Shown here: piece after piece, positions 11,046 through 25,644 of the stretch
Numbering within the stretch: position 1 is the stretch's first letter
How the letters are laid out: each line of letters starts with the position of its first letter
From: Lepidurus packardi
Taxonomy: Eukaryota > Arthropoda > Branchiopoda > Notostraca > Triopsidae
DNA length: 64,000 bases
Direction: 5' to 3'
NCBI GenBank assembly: GCA_023053545.1
Contig: JAKZAN010000002.1
Coordinates: 10,474,790-10,538,789 of the forward strand
Translations under genes and position numbers: made by a program
The notes under the pieces: model-generated
What the model was told of the DNA's origin: nothing
Databases searched by the model: none
Seen by the model: the letters and a program-made list of their open reading frames with translations, nothing else

Positions 11046-12009
11046 TCACCAATCATTTTCGTCATCACTATCCTCATTTCTCTTTTCATGACCACTGACA
11101 CCCAACTGTGAAAATAAGTTATCTCGCACACGGGGACGAGGATTTTCTTTCAGTTCAGTTGTAATGGCTTTTGTGCCGCTTAGTAACCATTCCAATTCTA
11201 TGCAAAAGATAATCATTATTAGTAACGAAAGCAAGCAAACTAAGTTTACCATCTTGGGTTAGGTTTGGAGATCCGAATGCTGGCGGGCCAACAATCTGGT
11301 CACGCAACTGGCCATCACGGTAAACGAAAAGAGTGGGTAAATTGCGGTCTGGGTAATTAGGTATGCAAACAGTTGAAATGCTCTTGATGAATTTTGTTTG
11401 TGGAAACTTGCGTGACAGTGCTTTCAGGTGTTCATTAATGACTGCACATAAAGGAATTCTAAACGACAAAATTTAACTTAATTTAGAGATTCCGTAAAGA
11501 GGAAAAGGAGAGAAAAAAAGTATACCCTTGTCTGTAGAGATGAAGGATGACCCAAACCCCTTCTCCTGCTTGGTTTACTTCCTTGATGTAATCTTGGGCA
11601 GTGATTTCCATAACCTCTCCATATTTCGCAGCTTGCTGTGTTGCCTTCAGTTCGGCAAGACGTTTAGCACGATACTCAAGGAATACTTTTTCATCAAGGT
11701 CATCTTCCAGGTCGTCTAATTCATTAAGGGCCATGTCTTCAGTTGCCTTTTCTAGAAAACCAAAGAAGACCTAAACTTCGTTATAGGGGGAAAAATCTTC
11801 GGAAATTTACCATTGCTTGTTCTGCTAAATACAACTGAATCTATGATGGATTCAACTTGTTCTTCAGTAATTTCCTTTTCTTCTTTAGGTGGGATAATCC
11901 CCTTAGCGCGCAGGACATCATTCCATTCGGTATCTTCGCTAGTATTCTAAAAAGCAACACTCGGCATACTTTTTCAAGTAAATAAATAAGAAAACAGTCA
12001 AACCTGCAT
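11046..12009 (-). CDS. viaf: Phosducin-like protein 3 / viral IAP-associated factor
   Basis: Five exons (12009-12004, 11946-11811, 11751-11526, 11458-11250, 11197-11046) give 242 aa, as in human PDCL3 (239). The family has a thioredoxin-like fold and works as a co-chaperone for the CCT/TRiC folding of actin and tubulin; the fly member viaf is linked to IAP and caspase regulation. Diagnostic blocks are [65 protein letters not shown] and the acidic end DSDDENDW. The first coding exon holds only the two codons Met-Gln, so start and body are separated by a 57-bp intron; this agrees with the N-terminal MQ of the vertebrate protein. It is convergent with the carboxylesterase and divergent from the clarin-like gene. 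Confidence 0.93.
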
Positions 12010-12872
12010 GTTCCGCCTTAAATGCTTTTATTATTGTCTTAATTAGAAAAATGTGTTTATGACACACCCTGAAGGACCTCCTTAGAGTCTGAAGTCTCAA
12101 AGAGTACAGGACAAACGCCTTTTAAAGACACGCGAGTGAAGAACGAACACAGTTATGCAAAGAAAGATTTGCGAATAGGTCTCGATAACAAGTGAAATGT
12201 GAACAGCAAAACACGGAACAATCCATAAAAAGCATCCTGAGCCAGCTTTAGAATCGCCTGTGTGTTGATACCTGTATCATCAAAATAAATTAAAAATTAG
12301 ATGCATCATACATTTTAGACGGGGTTAAGTTCTAATAGCACAGGTAACTGCTATTTTTCTAGTTGCTCATAATTTCAATTACTCCTTCTGTGTATGCGAC
12401 TGTTTATAGCTCTAGTTCACACACTACAACTTCGGTAAGGGTTTTTGCAGCGAATGTGCAAACCCTGTAAACCCCTGGCAATACCGTTTTGCCCAGGAGA
12501 GTCTAACTGCACCAATCCTAACTAAGCCAAGCCTAGCCTATCATAACGAACATAATATATATTAACCTAGAAAACCTAACCTCTAGCACATATTGGCTGC
12601 AAAGGACGGGCCTTATTGGCTTTACAGGGACGTGGACTTTGCGTTCACATTCGCTGCAAGAACTCCTATCTAAACAACGTTTGCTTACAATAAAACGAGG
12701 GGATTTTACATGTTCTAGCGTTACCCGCTGCTCCAAATAGCTCACAAACTGTAATGTGATGGGTTGTAATTGGTAGACTCTCCTGGCAAAACGGTATTGC
12801 CAGGGGTTTACAGGCTTGGCCTTTTCTGATACGTCAACGTCTTCCGAGTACCAGCAAACGATACCTCTTACC
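12010..12872. other. Divergent intergenic region, PDCL3 and clarin-like gene
   Basis: The region between the two start codons contains a 41-42-bp inverted repeat pair (12464-12505 and 12774-12814) and a weaker third related inverted piece near 12640-12662. The right arm ends about 60 bp before the clarin-like ATG, so the repeat sits in its likely promoter or leader. Confidence 0.5.
12464..12814. repeat. Near-perfect 41-bp inverted repeats around a 268-bp spacer (MITE-like)
   Basis: The left arm (12464-12505) begins CCTGTAAACCCCTGGCAATA, and the right arm (12774-12814), reverse-complemented, matches it over its full length with a single one-base indel. The spacer has no ORF. A 16-bp block at about 12445-12460 (TTGCAGCGAATGTG core) also recurs inverted near 12648-12662. 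I see no clear target-site duplication, so this is either a MITE with eroded flanks or a local inverted duplication. Confidence 0.65.
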
Positions 12873-13727
12873 ATGGCAAGACGAAGTCTATTTAAGCGAG
12901 GAATTATTTTTGTAACGTTTTTCGGGTGCTGCATATCAATGGCCTTTTTGGCTGCCTCCCTGAGTACAAAGCACTGGGTAACAGCGGCTCCCAAGAGATT
13001 GCTCAATCCCAGCGAATCCGAAGGTAAAGTCTACCTTGGACTCTTCGAGGGGCGCCGTGAATTAAACGTAGGATATGGTTTAAGAGTCTACGAATTAAAT
13101 GGTAATTATTTCATAATTTTTTTTCACAACTGACCGCCTTTGCTTTTGCTAGTTTGGGACGTTATAAAAGAAGAACCATCTTTTTACATGTATGGTTTAT
13201 GGGTGGCCACCATCTCTTGTGTCTCAGTAGGCCTATTTTTCGCCTTTTTGGGCGCCTGCTTCGCTATAATCAACACGGCAGCTACGCCCATAGAAAGTTG
13301 GTCAGGCATTCCTGGCTTGTATGCATGGAATATTTTATCAAGTATATGCCTAAGCTTTTTTTCTTACTATCTGATAAGAACCTAATTAAAAAAATATCTT
13401 GTATAGTTTTCGCAACATGTGGAGCAATTGCAGTTTGGATAATTCATTTCTACCTGCGTCTTACCTATAATGTATTAATCAAAGAAGACCAGGAGAACCA
13501 ATGGTCTAGCGAATCTCGAGCCTTCTTCGGCTATTCGTTTTGGTAATGCGATTAATTAGTAAAATTCGGAAAAAAAAATTAAAACATTATGTTACAGGTT
13601 TGTTCTGGGATCGGTTTTAGCCCATTTATTGAATGTCGTCATTTTGGCAATGGGAACCGCTGAAAAGGAACGTCCCATTCCTCCGTCCGTCGATGCAAAG
13701 CCCAATGGAGTTGTTTTGCTATACTAG
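12873..13727 (+). CDS. Clarin-like four-transmembrane protein
   Basis: Four exons (12873-13101, 13153-13341, 13407-13542, 13598-13727) give 227 aa, the length of vertebrate clarins (about 232). Clarins are tetraspan membrane proteins of hair-cell and photoreceptor synapses; arthropod relatives are little studied. There is a first hydrophobic segment (IIFVTFFGCCISMAFLAA) followed by the first-loop motif STKHWV and the YLGLFEG block. The other segments are LWVATISCVSVGLFFAFLGA, IFATCGAIAVWIIHFYLR and FVLGSVLAHLLNVVILA, with clarin-like LYAWNILSS and GYSFW motifs. The ATG at 12873 has a strong context (ACCATGG); an in-frame ATG at 12816 would add 19 residues. The family call rests on remembered motif order, so a related claudin-like family is possible. 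Confidence 0.78.
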
Positions 13728-14088
13728 ATAGGACCTGAGTCTCGAAGAGATCTTTCTATTGCCTTACCTAAGCTGCGATCAAATCATCATTCCTTATGTG
13801 TATTCTTTTACTCGTCATTTTATTGAAAGCCAGCCATCTTTATACTATTTGGTTTTATTTTATAGCTGCTTAGGAAGCAGGGATGATTTTTATTCAATAA
13901 AAGTAGTAAGCCCAAAAGCCTTTTTGAAGCCTGATTTATCCAAAGATGGGGTTTCAATGCTCACTCCTTTAAACAACGGCTGCCATATTGTTGCCACGTT
14001 GGGCACGGGTTGTCCTCTAGAAGTTACAAAACTTTCACAAGTTTTCGGCAGTATTCTATAGATTTAATTGAATGTAAAAGTGAGTAAG
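13728..14088. other. Clarin-like 3' region and eIF3a promoter
   Basis: AATAAA at 13896-13901 probably ends the clarin-like transcript. The following 190 bp lead to the eIF3a start; no clear core promoter motif is visible. Confidence 0.45.
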
Positions 14089-17000
14089 ATGTCAAGATAT
14101 TACCAGAGACCGGAAAATGCTCTCAAAAGAGCCAATGGTATGTAGGATTTTGAGAATTTAGCTTACCATATGCAACTGAAGACTTCCGAAAATTCCACAA
14201 TTCTAGTCTTGAATAATACGGCTTGTAATAATGTTTTTAATTAACAGAGTTTATTGAGGTGGGGAAACCCGCCCGTGCCTTGGACACACTGGCTGAGGTT
14301 ATCAAAAGCAAGAAATATCGCTCCCATTCCTACTCAGACAAGGTTTTGGAGCCGATCATGTTCAAGTATCTTGAACTTTGCGTGGATCTGAAGAAATCGC
14401 ATATGGCTAAGGAAGGACTTTTCCAGTACCGAAACTTGTGTCAGACTGTTAACGTAGCATCGTTAGAAAGCGTCGTAAGGGGCTATTTGACTCTGGCCGA
14501 AGAGAAAACTGAGGCTGCTCGCCAAGAATCCCACCAAGCTGTCGTCGATATTGATGATTTAGACAACCTAGCTACACCAGAAAGCATCTTGCTAAGGTAT
14601 TAAAGCTTGATTATAGCTTGATTGTCTTCCATTATCTCGACTTACTACTTTTCTTTTCTCTGTTCTTTTTTAGTGCTGTAAGTGGTGAAGACGCCCAAGA
14701 TCGTTCCGACCGAATCATTCTAACACCATGGGTCAAGTTTTTGTGGGAGTCCTACCGACAATGCTTGGAATTGTTGAGGACCAACTCTCGCGTCGAGAAG
14801 CTATATCACGATACAGCTCAGCAAGCATTCAAGTTCTGTCTCAAATACAGCCGCAAAACCGAGTTCCGCAAGCTATGCGATAACATCCGTACTCATTTGG
14901 CTCACGCTGTGAAGCAAGCCAACACGGGCCAAAATTCCATCAATCTGAGCAACCCAGACACCCAGCAAATGAACCTTGAAACTCGCCTGCTCCAACTAGA
15001 CTCGGCAATACAAATGGAATTGTGGCAAGAAGCTTATAAAGCTATTGAAGACATCAACGGATTGATGACGCTTTCGAAGAAGATGCCTCGCCCGCAGATG
15101 ATGGCTAACTACTACCAGAAGCTGGCTTTGGTCTTCTGGAAGGCTGGCAATCATCTCTTCCACGCCGCAGCTCTCTTCCGTCTCTTTCAACTATCCCGAG
15201 ATCAGAAAAAAAATATTACAGTAGAAGAGCTCCAAAAGTAAACTAATGAAGCTTTATTCCTTTCATATACTTTTTTTTTACATTATATTACAATAGACTT
15301 GGTTCTCGCGTATTGGTTGCTACGTTGGCTGTTCCTTTACCTTCCGCCCATCCCGAATTTGATCGTTTTATTGAAACCGAGAAGTCAGCGGTGGAGAAAA
15401 CTCAACGCTTGGCAACCCTATTGGCTTTGCCCCAGCCTCCCACCAGGGCTGGCTTAATTAAAGATTTGGTAAAAAAAAAATTTCCTTGGAAGTCCTCATA
15501 TAGTAAAACAGAACAATTTTCTCCCACCAGGTACGATTGAACGTGGTAGGGAACGTGGTGCCCCAGTTGCAAGACCTGTACCGTTTTTTGGAAGTGGAAT
15601 TTGATCCTCTCCACGTCTGCACCAAAATGCAAACTTGCTTGGATTACGTGCAAAATGCGGAAGAAGTAACTCACCTGCGCCAATATGTCCCTGCTCTGCA
15701 AGATATCACTCTAACTCGCTTAGTGAAACAGGTAAAGTACTTATCATGTCTTGCCTTTAATCTAGTTGATATGATATTAAGTTATTCTATTAAGTCGGAA
15801 AGTTAAAAACATGAATTTATGATTTACATTTGAATTAGGTTGCTCAAGTTTACCAGTCGATCGAGTTTAAGCGCTTGTTGGAGTTGGCTCCTTTCACCAC
15901 GGCATTTGACATGGAGCAGATTATTGTAAATGCAGCTCGCCATAATGACATGCAAATTCGCATTGATCACCGTCGCGGCTGCCTGCACTTTGGAACTGAC
16001 TTGTCCGAATCCCAACGTGAAGACTTGCCTGAAGGACCCACTCTCCAAGCTATGCCTTCCGAACAAGTCCGTACTCAATTGAAAGCCATGTACTCCGTGC
16101 TACACAAAGCCATCCGAGCTGTGCAAGGTCCAAAATTGAAGGTTAGTCTTGTTTCTGAATGACATCCTTTGCACTAAAAGAAATCTATCAAAATGAATTG
16201 TCAGACTAAAGAATGCATTTTTAGGCGGAAAGGGTAGAATTGCGGGAGCAGATTGTAGCGACGTACTTGCACACGAAAGACCGCGAACACCAGCGTCTTT
16301 TGATGAGGCAAAAAATTATTGAAGACCGTAAAGAATATATGGAGAAGATTAACACCGAACGCGAAGAAGAAGAGGCCAGGCGCCAAGAAGAAGTTGCCCG
16401 TCTGCAGTACTTGGCTGAGCAACGACGCTTGGAAAGCGAACGGATGGAAAGAGAACGTTTGCGTCAAGAGGAGGAAATTCGCCAAATTCAGGCGCGTCAC
16501 TTGAAGGAGAAAGTGGCACAAATCTCCTTAACGGCCATTGGTCTGAAAGTCATGAAGAAGCTTGAAGAAGAGGTAATTATTGGAGAGAATCTTTCTAGTA
16601 AATCTTCCCCTATTGATTATTTCGTGTTATTTTTTTATCATTATGTATTTATTATTATTTTCTTATTTATTTCTTATTTTCTTGTTTATTTCTTCTTATT
16701 ATTTTATTTGTATCATTTTATTATTTATTTCTTTAAATTTTTATTATTTATTTATTGTTATTTCTTTTCTTTGCTACCGTGGCGTATGACAAGGATATAG
16801 CAAAGCTTGATCCAGAAATGATCGTTGCTCGTCAAGTAGAAGAACTTGAGAAGGAACGCCGTGAATTGCAAGCCCGACTCAAGTCTCAGGATAAGAAAAT
16901 TGATCACTTGGAGCGCGCCAAGCGGATCGAAGAAATTCCCTTGTTGGAGAAGTTCCTGGAGGAGCGACAAGTGCGGGATGCGGAACTGTGGGACATCCAA

Positions 17001-18633
17001 GAGAAGGAGCGGATTGCGGAAGCTATTGAAGAGCGCCACTTGGCAGTGGCCACGCGTGATCGTTTGGTTCGCATGAAGGAAGATCGCGATAAGTTCGTGG
17101 ATCAGGTCCGCTCCGCGCGTATGAATGAATACCAAGAGAAATTGGAGGCTTTTGAGAAAAATTTGAATGAAGAACGCAGCAAACGCTTGGTAGAGCGCAA
17201 AGAACAGCGCCGTGAGCAACGTCGGACCAAATGGATCCAGGAGAGAGAGGAGGAGGAGCAACGTAAGCGTGATGAAGAGCTTAAGAGGGTCCGCGAGGAA
17301 AAAGAGCGCGAAGAGACCGAACGCCGTGCCGCGGAGGAGGAGGAATACATGAAACGCAAAGCTGTCGCTGACGCAGTTGCTGAAAAGCAGAAGCAGCGCG
17401 AAAGGGAGGTTGAGGAGAAGCTGAGGAGAAAGGAAGAAGAAGCCCGTGATAGCGAGCGATCCTTGCGCGATCGTGAAAGGGAACCTTCCAGAGCTGCAGC
17501 ACCTGCGAAAGACCCACCAGGAGACTGGAGACGCTCCGCGGCACCCGCCCGAGACGCCCGGGAGGAAGAACCTGCTGCTAAACCGGAAATCTACAAGCCT
17601 ACTGGCCGTAATTTGCTCTACTTTATTGATTTTGGTCGTCTGATTCCTAGTAATCACTTATTTTGTTCGTTTTATCAGGCTGGAGGGAATCTGCTCGTGA
17701 AGCGAAGTTCTCAGCTGGTGCTCCCCCACGTGAAGAGCGCGACCGTGAACGAGATCGGGATCGGGATGAAGGTCCTCGGGATTGGCGGTCCGAACGGGCT
17801 GCCGCTGCTCCCGATCGTGACAGAGAACGCCCCGTCCGCGATTTTGGCTCATTAAGAGATCGTGGAGAACGTAGTGAGCGCGTAGAACGTGGAGAGCGTA
17901 GCGATCGGGGCGATCGGGAGGGAGGACGGCCAGAACGTGGAGATCGATCAGAGCGGTTCGAGGATCGTGGTGAACGACGTGTAGGCGGGGCAGTTAGGGA
18001 AGAACGGGAACGACGTGTAGGCGGGGCAGTGAGGGAAGAACGGGAACGACCCAGTGAGTCTTCCAGTTGGCGTACGAAAGCCGCGCCTCAAACTGACGAT
18101 CGCGATAAGGAGAAGTCGCGCTGGGACCGAGATCGCGATACACGTCGGGAGCGAGACGAGGAAAAGCCCCGAGGTGATCGAGGAGAATTTCGTCGAGCTG
18201 ACGTTGGCCGTAGAAGTGACAAAGATGATTCTTATCGGTAAGTATAGAATGGTGTTTTGGTTAACGCAAAATGGATTCCCTTGTGGCTACTCGATTTGCA
18301 TTACTATCTTGTGGTTTTACTTTAGTGCGGGGAAAGATGGAGAACGGGATCGACCACCGAGGGATCGCGAAGGAGTGCCACGTGACACGCCACGAGTGGA
18401 ACGAGAACGAGATTCGCGTGATGCTGGACCGGCAACAGCCGAGAAGAAACGTAAGTTGAATTCTCTAAGGTTTCAATTCCTAACGTGGGTTTGTTGGTTG
18501 TCAATGTGCTTTGACACGGTTTGCTTGGCTTCGTGCGAGAAACTAATGATTTTTTTATTTTCTCTTGATTAAAACAGAACGGCGTGAAGAAGTCGACGAC
18601 GAAGGCTTCGCGACTGTGGGTCGCCGCAAATGA
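14089..18633 (+). CDS. eIF3a: Eukaryotic translation initiation factor 3 subunit A
   Basis: Eleven exons (14089-14137, 14248-14596, 14674-15237, 15297-15468, 15531-15731, 15839-16141, 16225-16572, 16794-17607, 17679-18237, 18326-18450, 18578-18633) give 1179 aa. eIF3a is the scaffold of the eIF3 complex on the 40S ribosome. The N-terminus [20 protein letters not shown], the [13 protein letters not shown] and [18 protein letters not shown] blocks and the PCI region (about 320-500, with RIDH and the FGTDL motif) are classic. They are followed by a long charged coiled coil (the spectrin-like region rich in [11 protein letters not shown]) and an Arg/Asp/Glu-rich C-terminal tail (about 880-1160). 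The end [12 protein letters not shown] matches the human end DEDGWTTVRR. The tail holds a 36-bp tandem duplication (17972-18043). Intron 7 (16573-16793) is extremely T-rich and its acceptor lies 40 bp past the pyrimidine tract. Confidence 0.95.
16573..16793. repeat. T-rich ATT/ATTT low-complexity intron in eIF3a
   Basis: About 150 bp of this intron (16615-16775) is an irregular array of TATT, ATTT and CTTATT units on the + strand. It is simple-sequence expansion inside an intron, with no transposon ends visible. Confidence 0.7.
17972..18043 (+). repeat. 36-bp tandem duplication in eIF3a coding tail
   Basis: Two adjacent copies with a 36-bp period encode a repeated 12-residue unit ([12 protein letters not shown]). 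The copies are nearly identical at the nucleotide level (one visible difference, GTTAGGG versus GTGAGGG), which indicates a recent in-frame duplication in a disordered tail. Confidence 0.85.
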
Positions 18634-20084
18634 AAATTTTTGCTTTGAAAGTCGACGAAAAAGGAAAACGTTGGTCCCCCTCTCGTATATGTCTTTTTGG
18701 ATTTATACGACTTTCGGAGTTTTGGAAAGGAAAACAAAAAAGCTTAGCCCAATTATTATTCTATTTTTTTTTTTAGCTTTTAAATAATTTTTTTTCTCAA
18801 CTACGTTCTTATATGTACGTCATTTGTGGTAGTGGTGGTTCGTTAGCGAAGATTAGGAACCGGGACAATACAACTATCATGGATTGTCTCAATTCAAAGT
18901 TTTGAAGTTTATTCGTTAGTTCGTAATTGTACTCAGTTACAGTTTCGCGTCTTTGTTTTCGTCAAGTTCGTGAAGATAGCAACAACGGAGTTTATTAGCA
19001 TAAGAAGTAGTACCTTAGGAACAGTTAAGGGTGCATGTATGCCAACGTGAAAGGAAATGAGAAGTGCCACTTTTTTCGTATTTTCTCTCCTGCCGGAAAC
19101 TGTCGACGTAAAGGAGAGCAGTTGAGGAGCCAGCGGTATGTATACCGTTTGTTGCAAGTCGTGGATGTTGTTCAGATGCAGAGGTACAGTTTTAGTCATT
19201 TGGCCATGATGCCGACCATGCGCATAACCTCTAGAAAAAGCAAGAGTCTGCTAGCAACCCCACCAACCCGCCAGCGTCCCAACATCTTCTCGCCTCTTTA
19301 TCCCTGGGCTCAACCGCGTTGGTGTTTTTAGTGGCTAGGGAAACGTCGCCTACAGTGTACGTTGTAATACTGTCCGGCAACAACAAGCTGGCAGCTCTCG
19401 CTCTATTTGTCCAGCACCGCGGTAACAGTGCCGGTCATTTAGTTGTAGTATACAGAGAAGAAACCGGCCGAACTGACGATTTTTTTCTTTCCTCGCGGTC
19501 TGTTGGCATAACGTAAGAATTTCCTGAATATTGTTAGTACTGTATAGTAAATTACAAACTTATTTTTGTCGATTTAGCTCATCCCTTTCTTTTAAAACCA
19601 TCCATTGTGGGGGTTTTAGCCAATTTATTTATGTTTGTTATGCAGCCATCATAGACATTGCATTTGGTTTTCTCAAAGATGATAGCTTGCGATTGTTTGA
19701 TATGGGATTGTCAAACATGGATAACGTTTAATGCACCGTCTGTCACAATGTTTGTTTTCTGTTTGACTTAGGCGAATGGGAAGAGAGAAAACCCATATGA
19801 CCCTCGTTTCAGCGGATGTGGTTTTGGTGTGTTGGGAGTCAATCTTATATGTTGGGTGTCGATATAATTGGTGAATGTCTTCAACCGAAGAAGACCGTTC
19901 TTAATTCGAGAGTACTGAGCAGTTCATTTTCTAATGCCTGCACGAGTAGGTTACGCGTTTTTTTTTAAACAGAATGCAGCTTCATGGTGCGAGCATGTTG
20001 GTCCGTGAATCCCACAAGAGTGAAAAACAAGATTAGCCTCACTTATTATTACCGGTTACGGATCTTGGTCTGAAGGAGAAAACA
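18634..20084. other. Intergenic, eIF3a to STK32
   Basis: It contains the eIF3a 3'UTR and the STK32 promoter or leader. Short frames (for example 19035-19331) lack domain character and are probably chance. No repeat or RNA gene is recognised. Confidence 0.4.
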
Positions 20085-24580
<4,496 letters not shown>

Positions 24581-25644
24581 TTATTTCTGTGAAGTAATTC
24601 GTCGCTATACTAACCCGACATTTTTCCCCTTAATTTGAAGTAATGCGGTATTCATTAACTCCTCCCCGTCCCGCGTGTTGCATCCTGCAGGAGAAAAAGA
24701 CTTAACTCCAGCCAAGGCGATAAAATTATCTTAACTATTGCGTGGGCAAAATGTAATCTCGTCGAGGAAGTACAGCCCGATCTCGCCACCAAGTCTAATC
24801 AGTGTTCTTGTTGAGTGCGCAGTTTCCCATACTTTAGTGTAAGCATACGTACCAGTATTCGAGCTATTTTTCTAAGTAATAGACGAGAGAGAAAATAAGT
24901 GTGAGCAGGGCATCAAAATAGTGTCTGGGATGCTTGTACCCAATATTGGAAGCCAAACATTTATTTCGCGTTTTGCTTTTCATTTGGGTTCATAATTGTT
25001 TAAGATTGAACAATCTTAATTTAAACATGAAAATGTATGACGCTTTTGGCGTGTTGACCAGTCAACAATGATTTGATACGTGTATTTCTTGCACGTTGAA
25101 TTTTACGAATTTTAAGAAGAAAATATTCCGTTGTGCGGTTCGTACATCATCATTTTTGATTGGAAGTCGCTGTTCTGGCTTTAGCAGTTCCAAAGGAGGA
25201 AAGAAAGTTTGTTTACACCCGGAATTCAAGGACGAAACATTTTCAATTTGGTCAGTTATCGCTCGCGTGTTCATAATTGATGCCAGCTGTGTCCCTCTCG
25301 AATTCTAAGATGCTGCAATCCAGTGCTTCTTCCTAAGTAAGCTAAAAAGGACAGCGACCGTTTTCTTTGCTTAGATACAAGTAAACGGAAGGCATGTTAT
25401 GTTATTCATTGTTCTCTGACTGTATGTGTATCTATCTATGCTTCACGTAACTATACTAGTTGCTTGCATTCTTGGCTAATTTGCTAATATCTGACTAGCA
25501 ATTCTCTTTCGATTGTTTCTCAAACAAGCTCTGGCTCCGGAGAACTACAGCTTCCATCTTGGCATTGAGCAATTTGTTTCTCCGGCTACGAACTACACCT
25601 TATAAACTTGGCTTTTGCATCTTTGGGATCAGAGAATATTCATT
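24581..25644. other. Intergenic, STK32 to GPAT
   Basis: STK32 3'UTR and GPAT promoter or leader. No obvious repeat, RNA or coding exon is seen. An in-frame ATG at 25615 lies just before the chosen GPAT start. Confidence 0.4.

Noticed and set aside
19035-19331. 98-codon plus-strand frame between eIF3a and STK32
   Set aside because: No domain, erratic composition and no splice or polyA context; treated as a chance frame.
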